A stretch of 64,000 nucleotides of DNA from Sebastes aleutianus (GCA_916700875.1 CAKAKS010000031.1:11503624-11567623); one strand, 5' to 3'. Counted from the stretch's first letter, positions 38,801 to 45,981 are shown. Made by a program: numbers and translations. The notes: a model not told the origin generated them from the letters alone.

Positions 38801-41800
38801 CCCTCTCCCCACAAATCTCTCTCTCTCTCCTTTCACTCTCTATCCTGACTATCACAGTCGCCAACTCCGAGATGGCGATGCAAAGTTCTGGAGAAAAATA
38901 TAATGGTCCCCTAATAAGATAACACTCAATAACAGCTATAGTTATTCTTAAGGGTCCACCAAGCAATTTCACAGGTTGGTGGCCTCAAATGGCGGCAGAG
39001 AGATAAATTCTGAGGACTTCAATACCCTAGAAATATGTCGTGGCCATGTCAATAAACTCTTCTGGGTGGCAGAACTGCTTTGTTATACAGACACAATGAT
39101 GGATTCGTGATTGGCTAATAATAGAGGGGCACCTCTCATATAGGCTATACGAGGGGAAGCTCAAGGTGAACGTGATTTCAACACTCTATTACTCAAGATA
39201 ATTCAAAAAGAGTCCAGCAGTGCTGTGATTATCTCCGTTTGTTCAAGTTGCATATAAACAAGGATGTATTTTTTGAGAATGTATTCATCTAAAATAACAT
39301 ATCAGGCAATAAATAACAGCGATTCCTGTCTCCTGTGCAATTCCCACGCTTGCTTCTTTCTGCTTTTATATTATCTATTTTTGACGGATTTGTGCACCGA
39401 AATAAAATACATGAGTGGAATTAACAAAATTGATGCTCAACTTCTTCTCAAGAGTGCATCTGTGTGACAACAAAAATACTGTCAATATGAGGAAATGAGT
39501 CGAAGATGAGAAGTGCATACATACGAGAATGCATACATTTGTGGGTGGTTATCATCATCAACCACAAAACAGTTAGATTGTGCTTCATTGTTTAATTCGG
39601 TCAAAATCCAGCAGTGATGATATATAATCGTGTTTATGATTTCTCATTATTAGTGTTAGTGTTAGTGCATTTTATGGAAGCATTTTTGGCAAAGTCGGTC
39701 CAGCACTTTGGTCCAGAATAAAAATATGCCATTTTGTAAATATATTCATGGTTCCCAGATGATATATCGGGAAGACTTTGGTGATCCGCTGACTAATCCT
39801 GTTGATCAGCAGTTCAAAATTGTTGTTTGTCCAATTCTTTGGTTTATGACCAAATACCAAAACTAATGACTTTCCCACTACTCTCATCTGTACTTTGTTT
39901 TTAGTGCTAATTTAACAAATGTTAGCATGATAACATTCTAAACTAAGGTGTTGAACATAGTAAACATTATCATGTTATCATTTCGGAGCAAGTTAGCACC
40001 CTGACGTTAGCATTTAGCTCAAAGCACCACTAAGTACAGCCTCACAGAGCTGCTAGCAGGGCTACAGACTCAGTCCTTTAACACAGGCATATATCGGTAT
40101 CTTGTTCCTTATTAGGCATATAGCCTTCGTAGCTGGATATGATAAATGCATGGATGTATAATAAGACCTAGATACGGCGCTGCCGCTCAGCCTTGCTTAC
40201 AATATGGAGCAAAAAATCCCCCTTTGGCCCAAAAAACACCAAAAAGCATTTTCCCCATTGACCACCACTGCAAAAGAGACGTCTGTACAACTGTTGACAG
40301 GACACCTTGAACAGCAAACAAGGTCAATTATGACTCTTTCTATTATGAATTTTTGATCCATGGAGGTTTTATATTTGGTAAACGTTTGGTTTTTGGTAAA
40401 CACATATGCTAAAAAACATTTTTGGCATTGCTCGTCAGGCGAGCAATTCTCATTGGAATGAATAGGCGCCATCTTGGGGTCCGGTATCCAGTTCTTATAA
40501 TACATCCATGGCTAAATGGCATAGATTACCCCATAGGGGGTGCTATTGTATCCTCTCAGACCTGCAATTTTGGATTTTGCATAAACGTTTTCAAGATCTT
40601 GTAGAAATCAAATGAATTCAACTTGTTTTTCTTAGTTTGGATATGGTGTAGGAATTGAATTACCTCATGGATACTAAACAAGACATATCCCAATTATTCT
40701 ATAGGTGCCAAAGGACCAAGAGAATGAAAAACCGTTATGCTGTGGTATGCCCGGCCATTACCGCTAGCAGCTTTATATTATTACATCTCATAGTCCCAGA
40801 GCTATAGGACTATAACATACCGGTGCCATTGGATACGGCCGTGGCATTTCTTTACACTCACTAACAACTGTGAGCTATGGCTATAATTAGTACTTTGATG
40901 GACCCCTGCTGCTGAGTTATGACTATGGCTACACTTAATATTCTCATTACCGACCGCCTTCCACTTTGAATATGGCTCCACTGTATTTAAATAACCCTCA
41001 GTGGGTTTGGAGTGCTCGGCCACACCATGCAGGTCTCACAAAACAATGACTTTGAGCTTTAGGGGTATGTTAATGCAATAATAATAATCACTCCGTGTTA
41101 GGAGCATGACGCCACTGTGGATTTACATCTATGATGGATTTTCAGGGTAATTGAGTGTGCGTGCATGTTCCTACAATCACTCATTCTTGTACTCACTTCA
41201 TTGACTTCATTAGAAAGATGACAAGTCTAAAGAGACGGATGAGAGTTGGTGATTTTTCAATCCAGCATCCAGTCAGCAAAACCCACCCACTGTGTCTGAC
41301 TAAATAGATGCAGAAGGGAAAGATGCAATCTTCCTCTTCATGTTTGCTTCTTGTTTTATATCTCTCCTGTTCGTTATCCTCCTCCCCATCTTTTTCCCTC
41401 CTCCACTCAGCTCGCTACACACCTATCCGTTTGAGTTATCAGTCGGGCCGCTAATGACTGCCAGGCTGTCTGCTGTGATAATGGGCTAACAATATGAGAT
41501 AATGAGCTAACAGTGGGCTCTTACGCAACTGGGCTGTAACGCACTTGGCGGAGTGCAGTGTGCTGTATGGACGTGTGTGTGAGAGAAAGAGAAAAAGAGG
41601 TAAGCAGGAGTTAAATTGGGGATTAAGGGATCAGCCCTGGCACAAAGACTCCCAGACATCATCACAAAAATAATTTACTTATATTTCTATTGCGGGAAAA
41701 AACGCATTACTTGAATCCATGTCCCTAAAATGAATGGCTAAGTCTGACCCCTTATCTTTTTCCTCCCCTCTATGAAATAACTGACACTCACCACCTCTGC

Positions 41801-44800
41801 ACATGTTAAGAACACAATGATGTGATTGATGTGTGTGAACAAGCAGAGGAGAGTGTGAAGCGCCAGGCAGACGGACATTGTCAATCGTGCCTCTCATCTA
41901 TATATGAGGGAAAACTCGACGTGCACGGTTCCCTGAGGATTTCAACAATCTATTACTCAAGATAGCTAAGAGTCCAGCAGTGAATGTGATTATCTCTATT
42001 TGTTCAAACTGCATGCAAACAATTATGCAGTTTTGAGAATGTAATATTTCCAAATACTATATAATATTTAAAAATAACAATAAATAACAGCAATTACTGC
42101 CTCCTGTACAATTCCAGTGACAGCTTCTGTCCATCATGAACAATGTATTCCCACTTTTTATTATCTATTTTTGACATATTTGTGCACCAAAGGAAAGTCC
42201 ACTCCCAATGGCATCTGCAAGGTTTCACAGACCGGAGGAAAACAACCAATCAGAGCCGAGCTGGAGCCTTGCAGACTCTGAGCAGCTGTCAATCACTCGC
42301 AAACTCTGATCAAACGGTCAAACTAGGCAGCGCTGATCAAATATGAATCAATATTCTGTTACTCTAATGCCTATTTCTCGCATCAAAAGTTTTCAGAAAC
42401 ATCTTGTCCTATGGTTGCCTACCCCTGATCTACAAGAATGCATACATTTGAGGGTGGTTATCTTCACCAGCCTCATAAAGAAATCATTTAACAGTTAGAT
42501 TGTGCCTCATTGTGTGTAGTGCTGCATGAAAAGTACTATCAAAAGCAATCACAGATAAAGAGCAATCTTTTGTATTATGTGCTTCTCAGACCTTGGGGAC
42601 TACAGCAATTGTGTTTTGAACTTGATTAATAAAGTTATTTTATGTGTCCTTTCTGCTTTTATTCTATTTTATCCTGCTTGTTCTGACTTAGTAACTCCAT
42701 ATATTTGATTTATAAAACATCAATAACCCATTTATTTATACACCCTTCCTGGCTGTAAAACGAAATAATCAAAATGAATATATTGATGCAATACGTAGCG
42801 ATATAAATAGTTGTACTTTTCTTTAATCTGACTGATGTGGTGGATCAGAATACATTTAATATGGCTGTCAGATTGCATCTGACTCATTAGCTGTTTTGCG
42901 CATTATCTCCATTCTGTCAGCCCTGTTCACCCGTATAATCTAATAAAGCAAAGACACCATGAAATATTAGATGATAAAAATAATTTTTCCAAAACCGAGC
43001 AGTGAGGGAATCGCTATGCGAGCGCTACAACATCAGCTGAAAAGAGACAGAAGCCAAAAGCACGACCACAGAGAATTACAGAGGCGGCCAATCTATGCAG
43101 AATATCAATGCTTTGTTGTGGCGCTTTGCTGAAAATCTGCACCATATGGATATCTCTCTGGATCTGAAGCCAGCACACAGTGCACAACTGGTCCAGCGCA
43201 CTGTTCTACAAATCTGAGCGCCGTGAATACAAAGGTGCTTCACTGGACGGAAGACAAACCTGACTTTTTTCACAGCGGAGTGAGCTGACGGGAGCATGGC
43301 GTATGATTGGCAGCAGAACAAAGACGAGAAAGAAAGTTAAAGCCCATCAGGGAGGCAAAGCATACTCGCTTGTGTGTGCGTGCATGTATACTGTATTCAT
43401 GTGTGTCTCTAGATTTCTAAAATTATGCGCATATTCATACTCTTCACACACACACAAACACGCACCAGCTTACAGCAGCTTATTGTTGAATCAGCCCTGA
43501 TAGCTTGTGTGAATCAGCACAGACCAACCATGGCCTCCCCCTCTGCTGTCTAACACTATACGCTACGGTACCTCAGGTGGTCACGAATCCATATTATTCT
43601 ATCATGGGAAAACTACAAAACACCCCGCCTTTGCTCTTTGGGAATCAAACATACGACTCTCTTCTTTCACCACCTGTAGGCTTGAAAGGTGGCTCCGAAA
43701 AGTTCATACGATGCTTCTTGTGGAGGACAGAGCTTGGATTCACAGCAGTTGAAATTGATTCCAACAGCCAGAGTCACGGCTAAAAGCCTTTCAAAATCAA
43801 GTTTTCCAATCCATAGAAACCCCTAGAAGCACTCCCGCAGCATTCTACACTTCTCTGCTGTTGATGGTCATGTTTAGTGAATTTCAAACAATCCTCTCTT
43901 TTCCAATAGATAACTAAATGCACTAGTTCTGGTGGAGCTTTTGAGAAATGTGCAGGCGATGACGTGAGAAGGTAGTAATGCATTTAGCTGTGTTGCGTAG
44001 AGGCTGGAAGGTTCTGAACATTTGCTGAACACCAGAGAATTGGACTATGTTGCAGGAGTGCTTTTAGAAGTTTTTATGGTCTCCCAGAATGCAGGGTTAC
44101 TTGAGGTTCATAGAGTCTCCAAAGCGCTTATAGTTAGGGCTGGCCCAAGGCTGGCTCAGGCTGCCTCGAACCGGCCCTTAGTTATGCTGCTATAGGCCTA
44201 GACTGCCGGGGGACTTCCTATGACACACTGAGCTCCTCTCTCCTCCTCTCTCCCTCTCCATGTTACTAACTTGATTTATTCCCAGGAGTCTTTGTGCTTT
44301 CTCGTCTCGCAGGTATGCATGGATCGGGGTTACACCTGGATCGTGGTTGCGTCTGCTGCCTGCTCGACATCCACTGCTACTGTCATTATCATCAGCCATA
44401 TTACTATTATTATTACTGCCACCATTACTTCTATTATTATTAATAGCAGTCATATTTCTATTATTATTAATGCTATTATTACTGCTGAATTACTGAATCA
44501 CATACCATTGCCGTTGACATATTACAGTATGCAACTCTGGACATTACAGCGGCATAAAGACCCCACAATGCAATGCGGTAGTGACGACAACATTTGTAAC
44601 AGACGTTGACGGACAGCTCTGTAACGTCAATAAAGCTTCAGTGGAAGTATAAGATTTCACTTTGCTAGGTGTAATATGCATTTTAATATTATTCAGACTT
44701 TGATTCTCACAAATTGTTGTTTTGGTCACATGAGGTTGGCATGGGTTACAATGGTTACGCGTCTACAACCGCCAATTTACAATTACTGCTCAGTGCATAT

Positions 44801-45981
44801 GATAAGATACATACTACTGTTTATTCACACAAAATTGAACAATAGTACACATATTGGGTATAAAGTGCATAGTATGCGATTTTGGAATTGCAGTAGAACT
44901 GCATGGACTTAGACTGGATCTAATTAATGTATATGGCAATCTTTCGCAAACTTTCTGTACCTTGTTGCAATAATGAGGGGACTTTGGCAGATAGCAATTT
45001 TTAATCACTTAAACCAGCATTCTATTTTATAAGTTTAATGAGGCATCTGAGTCTCTGTGCTTCCTTTGAGAGGGCAGATGTGTTTGTTGTTTACTAAAGG
45101 TCTCTCTAATCAGCTTGCCACTTTTACAAAATGCCTTTCCTTTGAGCCAGAATTGATCCGGAGAGCAAAAGATTTCCGGTTTGAGGAAGAGTCCTCTAAT
45201 CTAATCTATCAAAGGATGGACAGATGGGGGGGGGGGGGGGATTTCTGATTTATTGCTGACTGCACTGCACTGATGTGATGTGCTGGACTGGATCCGTACA
45301 GAACTGCATTAGGCTCAGATATACGGATCTGATATGCGACACATAAATTATGCTGAAACACACATTATATTAAACAAACTCAACTGATGATTCTCAACCA
45401 TGGAGTGGATGGGCATGTGCATTTTCAACTTCCATTATAGATAGTAGCGGTAAATAGTGTAACTTACTGCACATATTATTCAGCTCATTTCTCAATTTTC
45501 TGTTGATTACAGTATCATAGTGATGTCAACATGGTGTCTATTAGACTTTATATTTTCATTGCTCCTACCTCCAGGACAGATGCCTCTTATTCCATTTGTT
45601 CTGAGGAGTTGGGCTTCGTTTCCTGCGGCCCACTGTCACCTCAGCCTCAGACACATCTGGCAGAGAACATCTGGGTGTTGTCATTAGGCCCAGTGTGGCT
45701 TGGTCTAAAGAGGAGAGGAGAAGAGGCTATAGTTGGTGGTTTTAAGAGTTGGACTGCATTATATCATTCACTCTTCTAGATATATTTCCTCCATCCAGCA
45801 GTACCAACCGCCCCCCATGATTCCCCAAAAACAAACACAGCCACATACCTAAGACTCCGGTCTCCTTCAGCCCTCCATACTTCTGCATGGCTTTGATGGC
45901 CTTGGTCAGGGCCTCCTTGGTCTGGAGTTGACCAGTCACTGGGTCAGGGGGAGGGAGGTAGCCAAACTTACTCAGCCAGTC
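6191..45981 (-). CDS. mmp17: Membrane-type matrix metalloproteinase MMP17-like (MT4-MMP), partial gene, eight internal exons
   Basis: Zinc endopeptidase of the MMP family, expected to be secreted, cut by furin and held on the cell surface by a GPI anchor. The anchor is family knowledge; its exon is not seen here. Coding segments in transcript order: 45981-45849, 45704-45569, 29459-29173, 12659-12483, 11493-11391, 8829-8747, 7148-6996, 6448-6191. All have AG acceptors and GT donors and the reading phases match at every junction, giving 443 codons with no stop. In the joined fragment the cysteine switch is residues 55-61, RRKR 71-74, catalytic domain about 75-244, hinge about 245-287, hemopexin domain from Cys288 onward. 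The blade ending AMRWSDG, the phrase KYFWRLTR and the catalytic exon fit MMP17 better than its paralogue MMP25, as judged from memory of the families. I cannot tell the teleost a and b copies apart. The first and last exons are missing. Confidence 0.93.
6449..6995 (-). other. mmp17: mmp17 intron between the blade II-III and blade I-II exons
   Basis: 547-bp AT-rich intron with GT-AG ends. I see no repeat family or conserved-looking block in it. Confidence 0.85.
6996..7148 (-). CDS. mmp17: mmp17 exon, hemopexin blades I-II
   Basis: 153 bp, joined residues 308-357. The acceptor is CCTTATAG and the donor GTACAGTA. It encodes KYFWRLTREKHLVSLRPAQ, RFWRGLPTNLDGVDAVYERPGDH and ends KIVFFK before a split Gly. 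W-R-G-LP followed by DAVYER is the usual boundary between blades I and II. It is separated from the next exon by an intron of only 547 bp. This is the segment in which the match to MMP17 looks closest. Confidence 0.96.
7149..8746 (-). other. mmp17: mmp17 intron with a CpG-rich probable dispersed repeat
   Basis: 1598 bp. About 7185-7440 is rich in GTGCGTACGC-like CpG words and includes CCCTTTATAAATCAC, a composition I associate with a dispersed teleost repeat rather than a promoter. The rest shows nothing I recognise. Confidence 0.6.
7185..7440. repeat. CpG-rich probable dispersed repeat
   Basis: Contains repeated GTGCGTACGC/GTGCGCGCG-like words and TTTATAAATCAC in an otherwise AT-rich intron. 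I believe this is a common fish repeat, from composition and memory; no second copy is present in the window to prove it. Confidence 0.4.
8747..8829 (-). CDS. mmp17: mmp17 exon, start of hemopexin domain (blade I)
   Basis: 83 bp, joined residues 280-306. The acceptor is TCTCTCAG and the donor GTACCAAA. It encodes LTRDAPDRC then TSHFDAVAQIRGEAFFFKG. Cys288 is the conserved N-terminal hemopexin cysteine, which in the family pairs with a cysteine at the end of blade IV; that partner lies in an exon not visible here. The FDAVAxIRGEAFFFKG strand is the standard opening of the four-bladed propeller that directs substrate and partner binding. Confidence 0.95.
8830..11390 (-). other. mmp17: mmp17 intron between hinge and hemopexin exons
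   Basis: 2561 bp. It holds a block of non-repetitive, balanced-composition sequence (about 9160-9480) that could be conserved non-coding DNA, and a TG-rich minisatellite (about 10130-10515). A GC-rich patch at 10780-10960 has several CpGs but no exon or promoter motif I can defend. Confidence 0.6.
10130..10515 (+). repeat. Minisatellite with 24-bp-like unit
   Basis: Degenerate tandem repeats of TATATGTTTATGCAGGTGTG plus TGAA, with variants (TTCATGCTGG, TTTATGCAAGTGAG). Roughly 15 units, unit length varying by a few bases. Non-coding, within the intron between the hinge and the hemopexin start. Confidence 0.88.
11391..11493 (-). CDS. mmp17: mmp17 exon, hinge (linker) region
   Basis: 103 bp, joined residues 246-278. 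The acceptor is CATCTTTCTAG and the donor GTAAGTAG. It encodes a Ser/Pro/Asn-rich linker starting VRDSVS and ending LPENRSTL, which connects the catalytic and hemopexin domains. Such linkers are flexible and poorly conserved in MMPs. Asn274 lies in an N-glycosylation sequon (NRS). The exon ends in phase 2 (CT plus G of the next exon gives Leu). Identification rests on position, phase and the VRxSVS start, as the rest has little sequence signature. Confidence 0.88.
11494..12482 (-). other. mmp17: mmp17 intron between zinc-site and hinge exons
   Basis: 989 bp with an (AT)n run at 11533-11556. The stretch 11830-12070 has open frames on both strands but no family similarity that I recognise. Confidence 0.75.
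11533..11556. repeat. (AT)n microsatellite
   Basis: Perfect alternating AT run about 40 bp from the hinge exon acceptor on its intron side. Confidence 0.9.
12483..12659 (-). CDS. mmp17: mmp17 exon with catalytic zinc site and Met-turn
   Basis: 177 bp, joined residues 187-244. The acceptor is CTCCTTCAG and the donor GTACGAGG. It encodes THGMDLFAVAV, then HEFGHAIGLVH at 12592-12624 (HExxHxxGxxH, catalytic Glu199, zinc ligands His198, His202 and His208), then SIMRPYYQGP with the Met-turn methionine at 216, and ends at the close of the catalytic domain with EDKVRVWQLYG. All residues needed for a working metzincin are present, so this is not a pseudoprotease. The phase 1 ends on both sides fit the neighbours. 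Confidence 0.97.
13307..13897 (+). mobile_element. Dispersed repeat, GCTGTCTATCGATTAA family, copy 1
   Basis: Starts AGGGCTGTCTATCGATTAAA with ATTAATCG-rich sequence, then GTATTTAATACACTTATCAA, GCAGCCCAACAGGCAACAAC, ATATCTTGAGGTCAGAGGTC, and ends near TTAGGTTTTCCAGTTTCATA. It is collinear with 61431-62135, which is longer at its 3' side. No coding frame. Confidence 0.8.
14514..14565 (+). repeat. (GA)n microsatellite
   Basis: About 26 perfect GA repeats, giving Arg-Glu and Ser-Leu frames that are artefacts of the dinucleotide. Confidence 0.97.
15564..15798 (+). mobile_element. Dispersed repeat, GCTGTCAATCGATTAA family, 5' fragment
   Basis: Starts AGGGCTGTCAATCGATTAAA, contains GATTTGTCAAGTATTTAATA and GGAAATCAATTAACAACACA as in the copies at 13307 and 61431, then stops at ATATTGTCCAGTAGTAGG. 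Truncated copy. Confidence 0.8.
16255..16440 (+). pseudogene. Possible decayed LINE ORF2 C-terminal remnant
   Basis: Conceptual reading gives fragments such as ARKLASNI and ARHKNSFFP in more than one frame, with an arginine/lysine-rich block then a NSFFP motif. This pattern is typical of the C-terminus of non-LTR retrotransposon reverse-transcriptase proteins. Frame changes and stops show it is not functional. The identification is from memory of the motif only. Confidence 0.3.
17563..18013 (+). mobile_element. TTAA-flanked miniature transposon (GGGGACATAT family), full copy
   Basis: Starts TTAAAGGGGACATATAATGA and ends AGCATGATATGTCCCGTTTAA, so ends are inverted and inside TTAA. It contains TTATTCAGACAGACAGTATG and ACATTAAAGCATTTAAACAT, which recur in the fragment at 49012-49150. 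Confidence 0.82.
18996..19342 (+). mobile_element. hAT-like miniature transposon (GCTGCAACTAACGATTA family)
   Basis: Begins TAGGACTGCAACTAACGATT and ends CGATTAATCGTTGCAGCTCTA; the ends are inverted repeats rich in AATCGATTA. The interior has TCAGTGTTTCCCAAAGCCCA and AAGAAGCTGGAATCAGAGAA, which I recognise as a very abundant teleost element. About 347 bp, no coding frame. An 8-bp target duplication expected for hAT is not clean here. Confidence 0.85.
19900..20480. promoter_or_regulatory. Candidate conserved non-coding block
   Basis: About 580 bp of unrepeated, balanced-composition DNA with AATCAGTTTGCCGGAGCAGA, TGCTAATTAATAGAAGC, GGAATTAGCGAAGGCAATTA and CTGATAAGGTTC words (homeodomain-like TAATTA and GATA-like TGATAA cores). 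There is no decay typical of old repeats. Conservation cannot be tested here, so this is only a candidate enhancer. Confidence 0.3.
20982..21280 (+). mobile_element. Fragment of TTAA-type element related to 59136-59979
   Basis: Starts TTAACCCCTTAAAACTCTGA and shares TCTTTCAGAGGTTGTAGCGG, CCTAAGGAATCCATTGGTAC and CCTTGACCTCTGACCTCAAG with the element at 59136. The 3' part is lost. Confidence 0.7.
23145..23310 (+). mobile_element. Fragment similar to the centre of the 51591-52170 element
   Basis: Contains CACCGGTCTCCTGGTTGAGC and GGAGCCATCCACCTCCCCTC, similar in order and wording to parts of 4514-4880 and 63800-64000 (the CCATCCACC / CGACCTCC word pair). Divergent; no ends seen. Confidence 0.45.
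23366..23550 (+). mobile_element. Dispersed repeat fragment (core shared with 13307 and 61431)
   Basis: Contains GATTATCATAAAGTGGGCAT, CATATCTTGAGGTTAGAGGT, CAGTTTTTCCTCGCCAAAAT and TTTGGAGCGTTATTTAG in the same order as the longer copies. Confidence 0.78.
24208..25285 (+). mobile_element. hAT-like non-autonomous transposon, about 1.1 kb
   Basis: Left end AGTACTGCACGATTATGGCC with AAAATTATAATCATGATTAT; right end in reverse complement AGGGCTGCACAATTCATTGA with ATTAATCGCTATAATGATTT. Similar inverted ends enclose 1.08 kb without a transposase frame. I know related GGGCTGCACAAT elements to be common in fish. Confidence 0.75.
26964..27481 (+). mobile_element. TTAA-flanked miniature transposon, long copy
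   Basis: Starts TTAAAGGTACAGTGTGTAGG and ends TGTTACACACTGTAGCTTTAA. It shares CATCTAGTGGTGTGGTTGC and CTAACGAAAACACAACGATTC with the reverse complement of 1492-1762 but keeps about 250 bp more in the middle. A small open frame (27054-27284) runs inside but resembles no transposase. Confidence 0.82.
27835..28760 (+). mobile_element. Long copy related to the TTAA element at 59136-59979
   Basis: 5' part (CCTATGGATTCCATGGTTAC, CCTTGACCTCTGACCTCAAG, CCCACTTTATGATAAT) and 3' part (GTATTTTGGAGGGATTAATA, TTAAATTTAGCACCAAATCT, TTATGAGACATAAG) are both collinear with 59230-59700, but about 400 bp (28175-28575) separate them that the other copy lacks. This copy may be closer to the full element, the other internally deleted. 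Confidence 0.65.
29173..29459 (-). CDS. mmp17: mmp17 exon, first part of the catalytic domain
   Basis: 287 bp, joined residues 91-185. The acceptor is TCCTCTCAG and the donor GTGAGGAA. It reads VRTFPKDS at the start, then ALMYYALKVWSDIAPLNF, then the metal-binding loop around HNDGYPFDGPGG and ends DEAWTFRSP. His144, Asp146, His159 and His173 of the joined fragment match the structural-zinc ligands of MMPs, and the DGxxxxFDGPGG and DDDE stretches match calcium-binding loops. It carries no catalytic His itself. It is isolated, with introns of over 16 kb on both sides. The intron just upstream in transcript sense is a very long polypyrimidine tract. An ATG in that tract opens a frame into the exon and makes a false hydrophobic leader; I treat it as intronic. 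Confidence 0.96.
29461..29930 (-). repeat. Long homopurine/homopyrimidine tract upstream of the catalytic exon
   Basis: About 450 bp nearly all A/G on the plus strand (GAAGAGGAGGAGGAGGGGG, AGGAGAAGAAAAGG and so on), thus C/T on the transcribed-sense strand. It directly abuts the acceptor of the catalytic exon and far exceeds a normal polypyrimidine tract. Open frames on the minus strand here are Leu/Pro/Ser/Phe-rich by composition only. Confidence 0.85.
31810..32041 (+). mobile_element. 3' fragment of a TTAA-type miniature transposon
   Basis: Contains GCCGATATCTCCAACACTCA and ends ATTTTGGGGTGAACTGTCCC then TTTAA. I recognise the final words as the terminus of a common fish element ending at TTAA. 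The 5' end is not seen. It lies 44 bp from the next element. Confidence 0.6.
32085..32682 (+). mobile_element. TTAA-flanked miniature transposon (AGGATAACTT family)
   Basis: Left end TTAAAGGATAACTTTGGCAT plus TTTTCAACCT, right end AGGTTGAAAAATACCGAAGT plus TATCCTTTAA; the two are near-perfect 28-bp inverted repeats bounded by TTAA. 598 bp, no transposase frame. Confidence 0.88.
34500..35340. mobile_element. TTAGTCAACTAATC element interrupted by 34664-35215
   Basis: Left part has TTTTTAGTCGATTAGTCAAC and TTTTGGTC; right part has CTAATCAATTAGTCAACAAA and CTTTGGTCGAGTAAAGCC, reverse-complement-like. They are separated by a complete TTAA element, as expected if that one inserted later. Outer boundaries are approximate. 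Confidence 0.5.
34664..35215 (+). mobile_element. TTAA-flanked miniature transposon (AGAGCAATATGTAG family)
   Basis: Left end TTAAAAGAGCAATATGTAGG, right end TTACATATTGGTCCTTTAA; inverted ends, both at TTAA. 552 bp, non-coding. Confidence 0.8.
35814..35848 (+). repeat. (GA)n microsatellite
   Basis: About 17 GA repeats next to a degenerate GATAGAGA start. Confidence 0.95.
36875..37467 (+). mobile_element. hAT-like miniature transposon with GGGATGCTAAT ends
   Basis: Left end TAGGGATGCTAATTTAG followed by CCGATCATTAACCATTAACC; right end TTAACAGTTAAACAGTTAAT then ATTAACATCTCTAC, whose reverse complement GTAGAGATGTTAAT matches the left end. Non-coding. Confidence 0.7.
37540..37880 (+). repeat. 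Possible LINE 3' UTR remnant
   Basis: T-rich sequence ending TGTGTGCAAATAAAATACAA then TACAAAAA, which looks like a retrotransposon 3' end with a poly(A) signal. No coding remnant attached. Confidence 0.3.
39113..39590 (+). repeat. Dispersed long repeat, copy A
   Basis: Shares CTATTACTCAAGATA, AGAGTCCAGCAGTG, GTGATTATCTC, TTATCTATTTTTGAC, GAATGCATACATTTG and ACAGTTAGATTGTGC in the same order with 41835-42515. Confidence 0.75.
41835..42515 (+). repeat. Dispersed long repeat, copy B, with a replaced middle
   Basis: Collinear with copy A, but about 240 bp at 42190-42425 (ACCAATCAGAGCCGAGCTGG, TGATCAAATATGAATCAATA) replaces different sequence in copy A. That middle segment looks like a separate fish repeat. 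Confidence 0.72.
44345..44490 (+). repeat. ATT-rich degenerate microsatellite
   Basis: Degenerate (TTATTA)n and CATTACT words. The preceding 44130-44340, with AGACTGCCGGGGGACTTCCT and CTGAGCTCCTCTCTCCTCC, resembles a dispersed fish repeat I have seen but cannot classify. Confidence 0.55.
45226..45240 (+). repeat. Poly-G run
   Basis: Fifteen consecutive G, about 330 bp from the propeptide exon on its downstream side. Such runs are prone to sequencing-length error. Confidence 0.9.
45569..45704 (-). CDS. mmp17: mmp17 exon with cysteine switch and furin-type cleavage site
   Basis: 136 bp, joined residues 46-89 plus split codons at both ends. It contains no usable start codon and can be missed by simple ORF calling. 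It starts after CTCTTTAG with AC (completing an Asp codon), continues QATLGLMTTPRCSLPD, then an acidic linker, RRKR at 45616-45627, and ends WNKRHLSW plus AG before donor GTAGGAGC. PRCSLPD at 45655-45675 supplies the cysteine that ligates the catalytic zinc in the latent enzyme. RRKR is a proprotein-convertase site typical of membrane-type MMPs, which lets the enzyme be activated in the secretory pathway. The phase 2 end joins to A-GTG-AGG of the next coding segment to give Arg-Val-Arg. Identification is firm because motif, phase and position all agree. Confidence 0.95.
45705..45848 (-). other. mmp17: Very short mmp17 intron (144 bp) between propeptide exons
   Basis: GT-AG intron splitting an Asp codon after its first base (G then AC). 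It is over 100 times shorter than the next intron. It contains no repeat. Confidence 0.92.
45849..45981 (-). CDS. mmp17: mmp17 exon, N-terminal propeptide (peptidoglycan-binding-like fold)
   Basis: 133 bp, 44 codons plus one base (joined residues 1-44). It starts after a TTCCAG acceptor and reads DWLSKFGYLPP then a glutamine/lysine-rich helix and ends KETGVL; the donor is GTATGTGG. WLxxFGYLPP is the hallmark start of the MMP prodomain helical bundle, which shields the active site before activation. It begins in phase 0 and ends in phase 1, so the first base of an Asp codon is donated to the next exon. Only 144 bp separate it from that exon. The upstream exon with start codon and signal peptide was not found. 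An open frame running through this exon from an upstream ATG is intronic read-through. Confidence 0.93.

Larger units (their letters stand above)
29460..45568 (-). other. mmp17: 16.1-kb mmp17 intron between propeptide and catalytic exons
   Basis: It contains a 450-bp homopurine/homopyrimidine tract next to the catalytic exon, TTAA-flanked elements (31810-32041, 32085-32682, 34664-35215), a nested pair at 34500-35340, a hAT-like element (36875-37467), and two copies of a longer repeat in the same orientation (about 39113-39590 and 41835-42515). A T-rich stretch at 37540-37880 ending AATAAAATACAATACAAA may be a LINE 3' end. No further exon was recognised. Confidence 0.7.

Noticed and set aside
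45531..45779. Plus-strand 82-codon open frame
   Set aside because: It is the antisense shadow of the mmp17 propeptide exon at 45569-45704.
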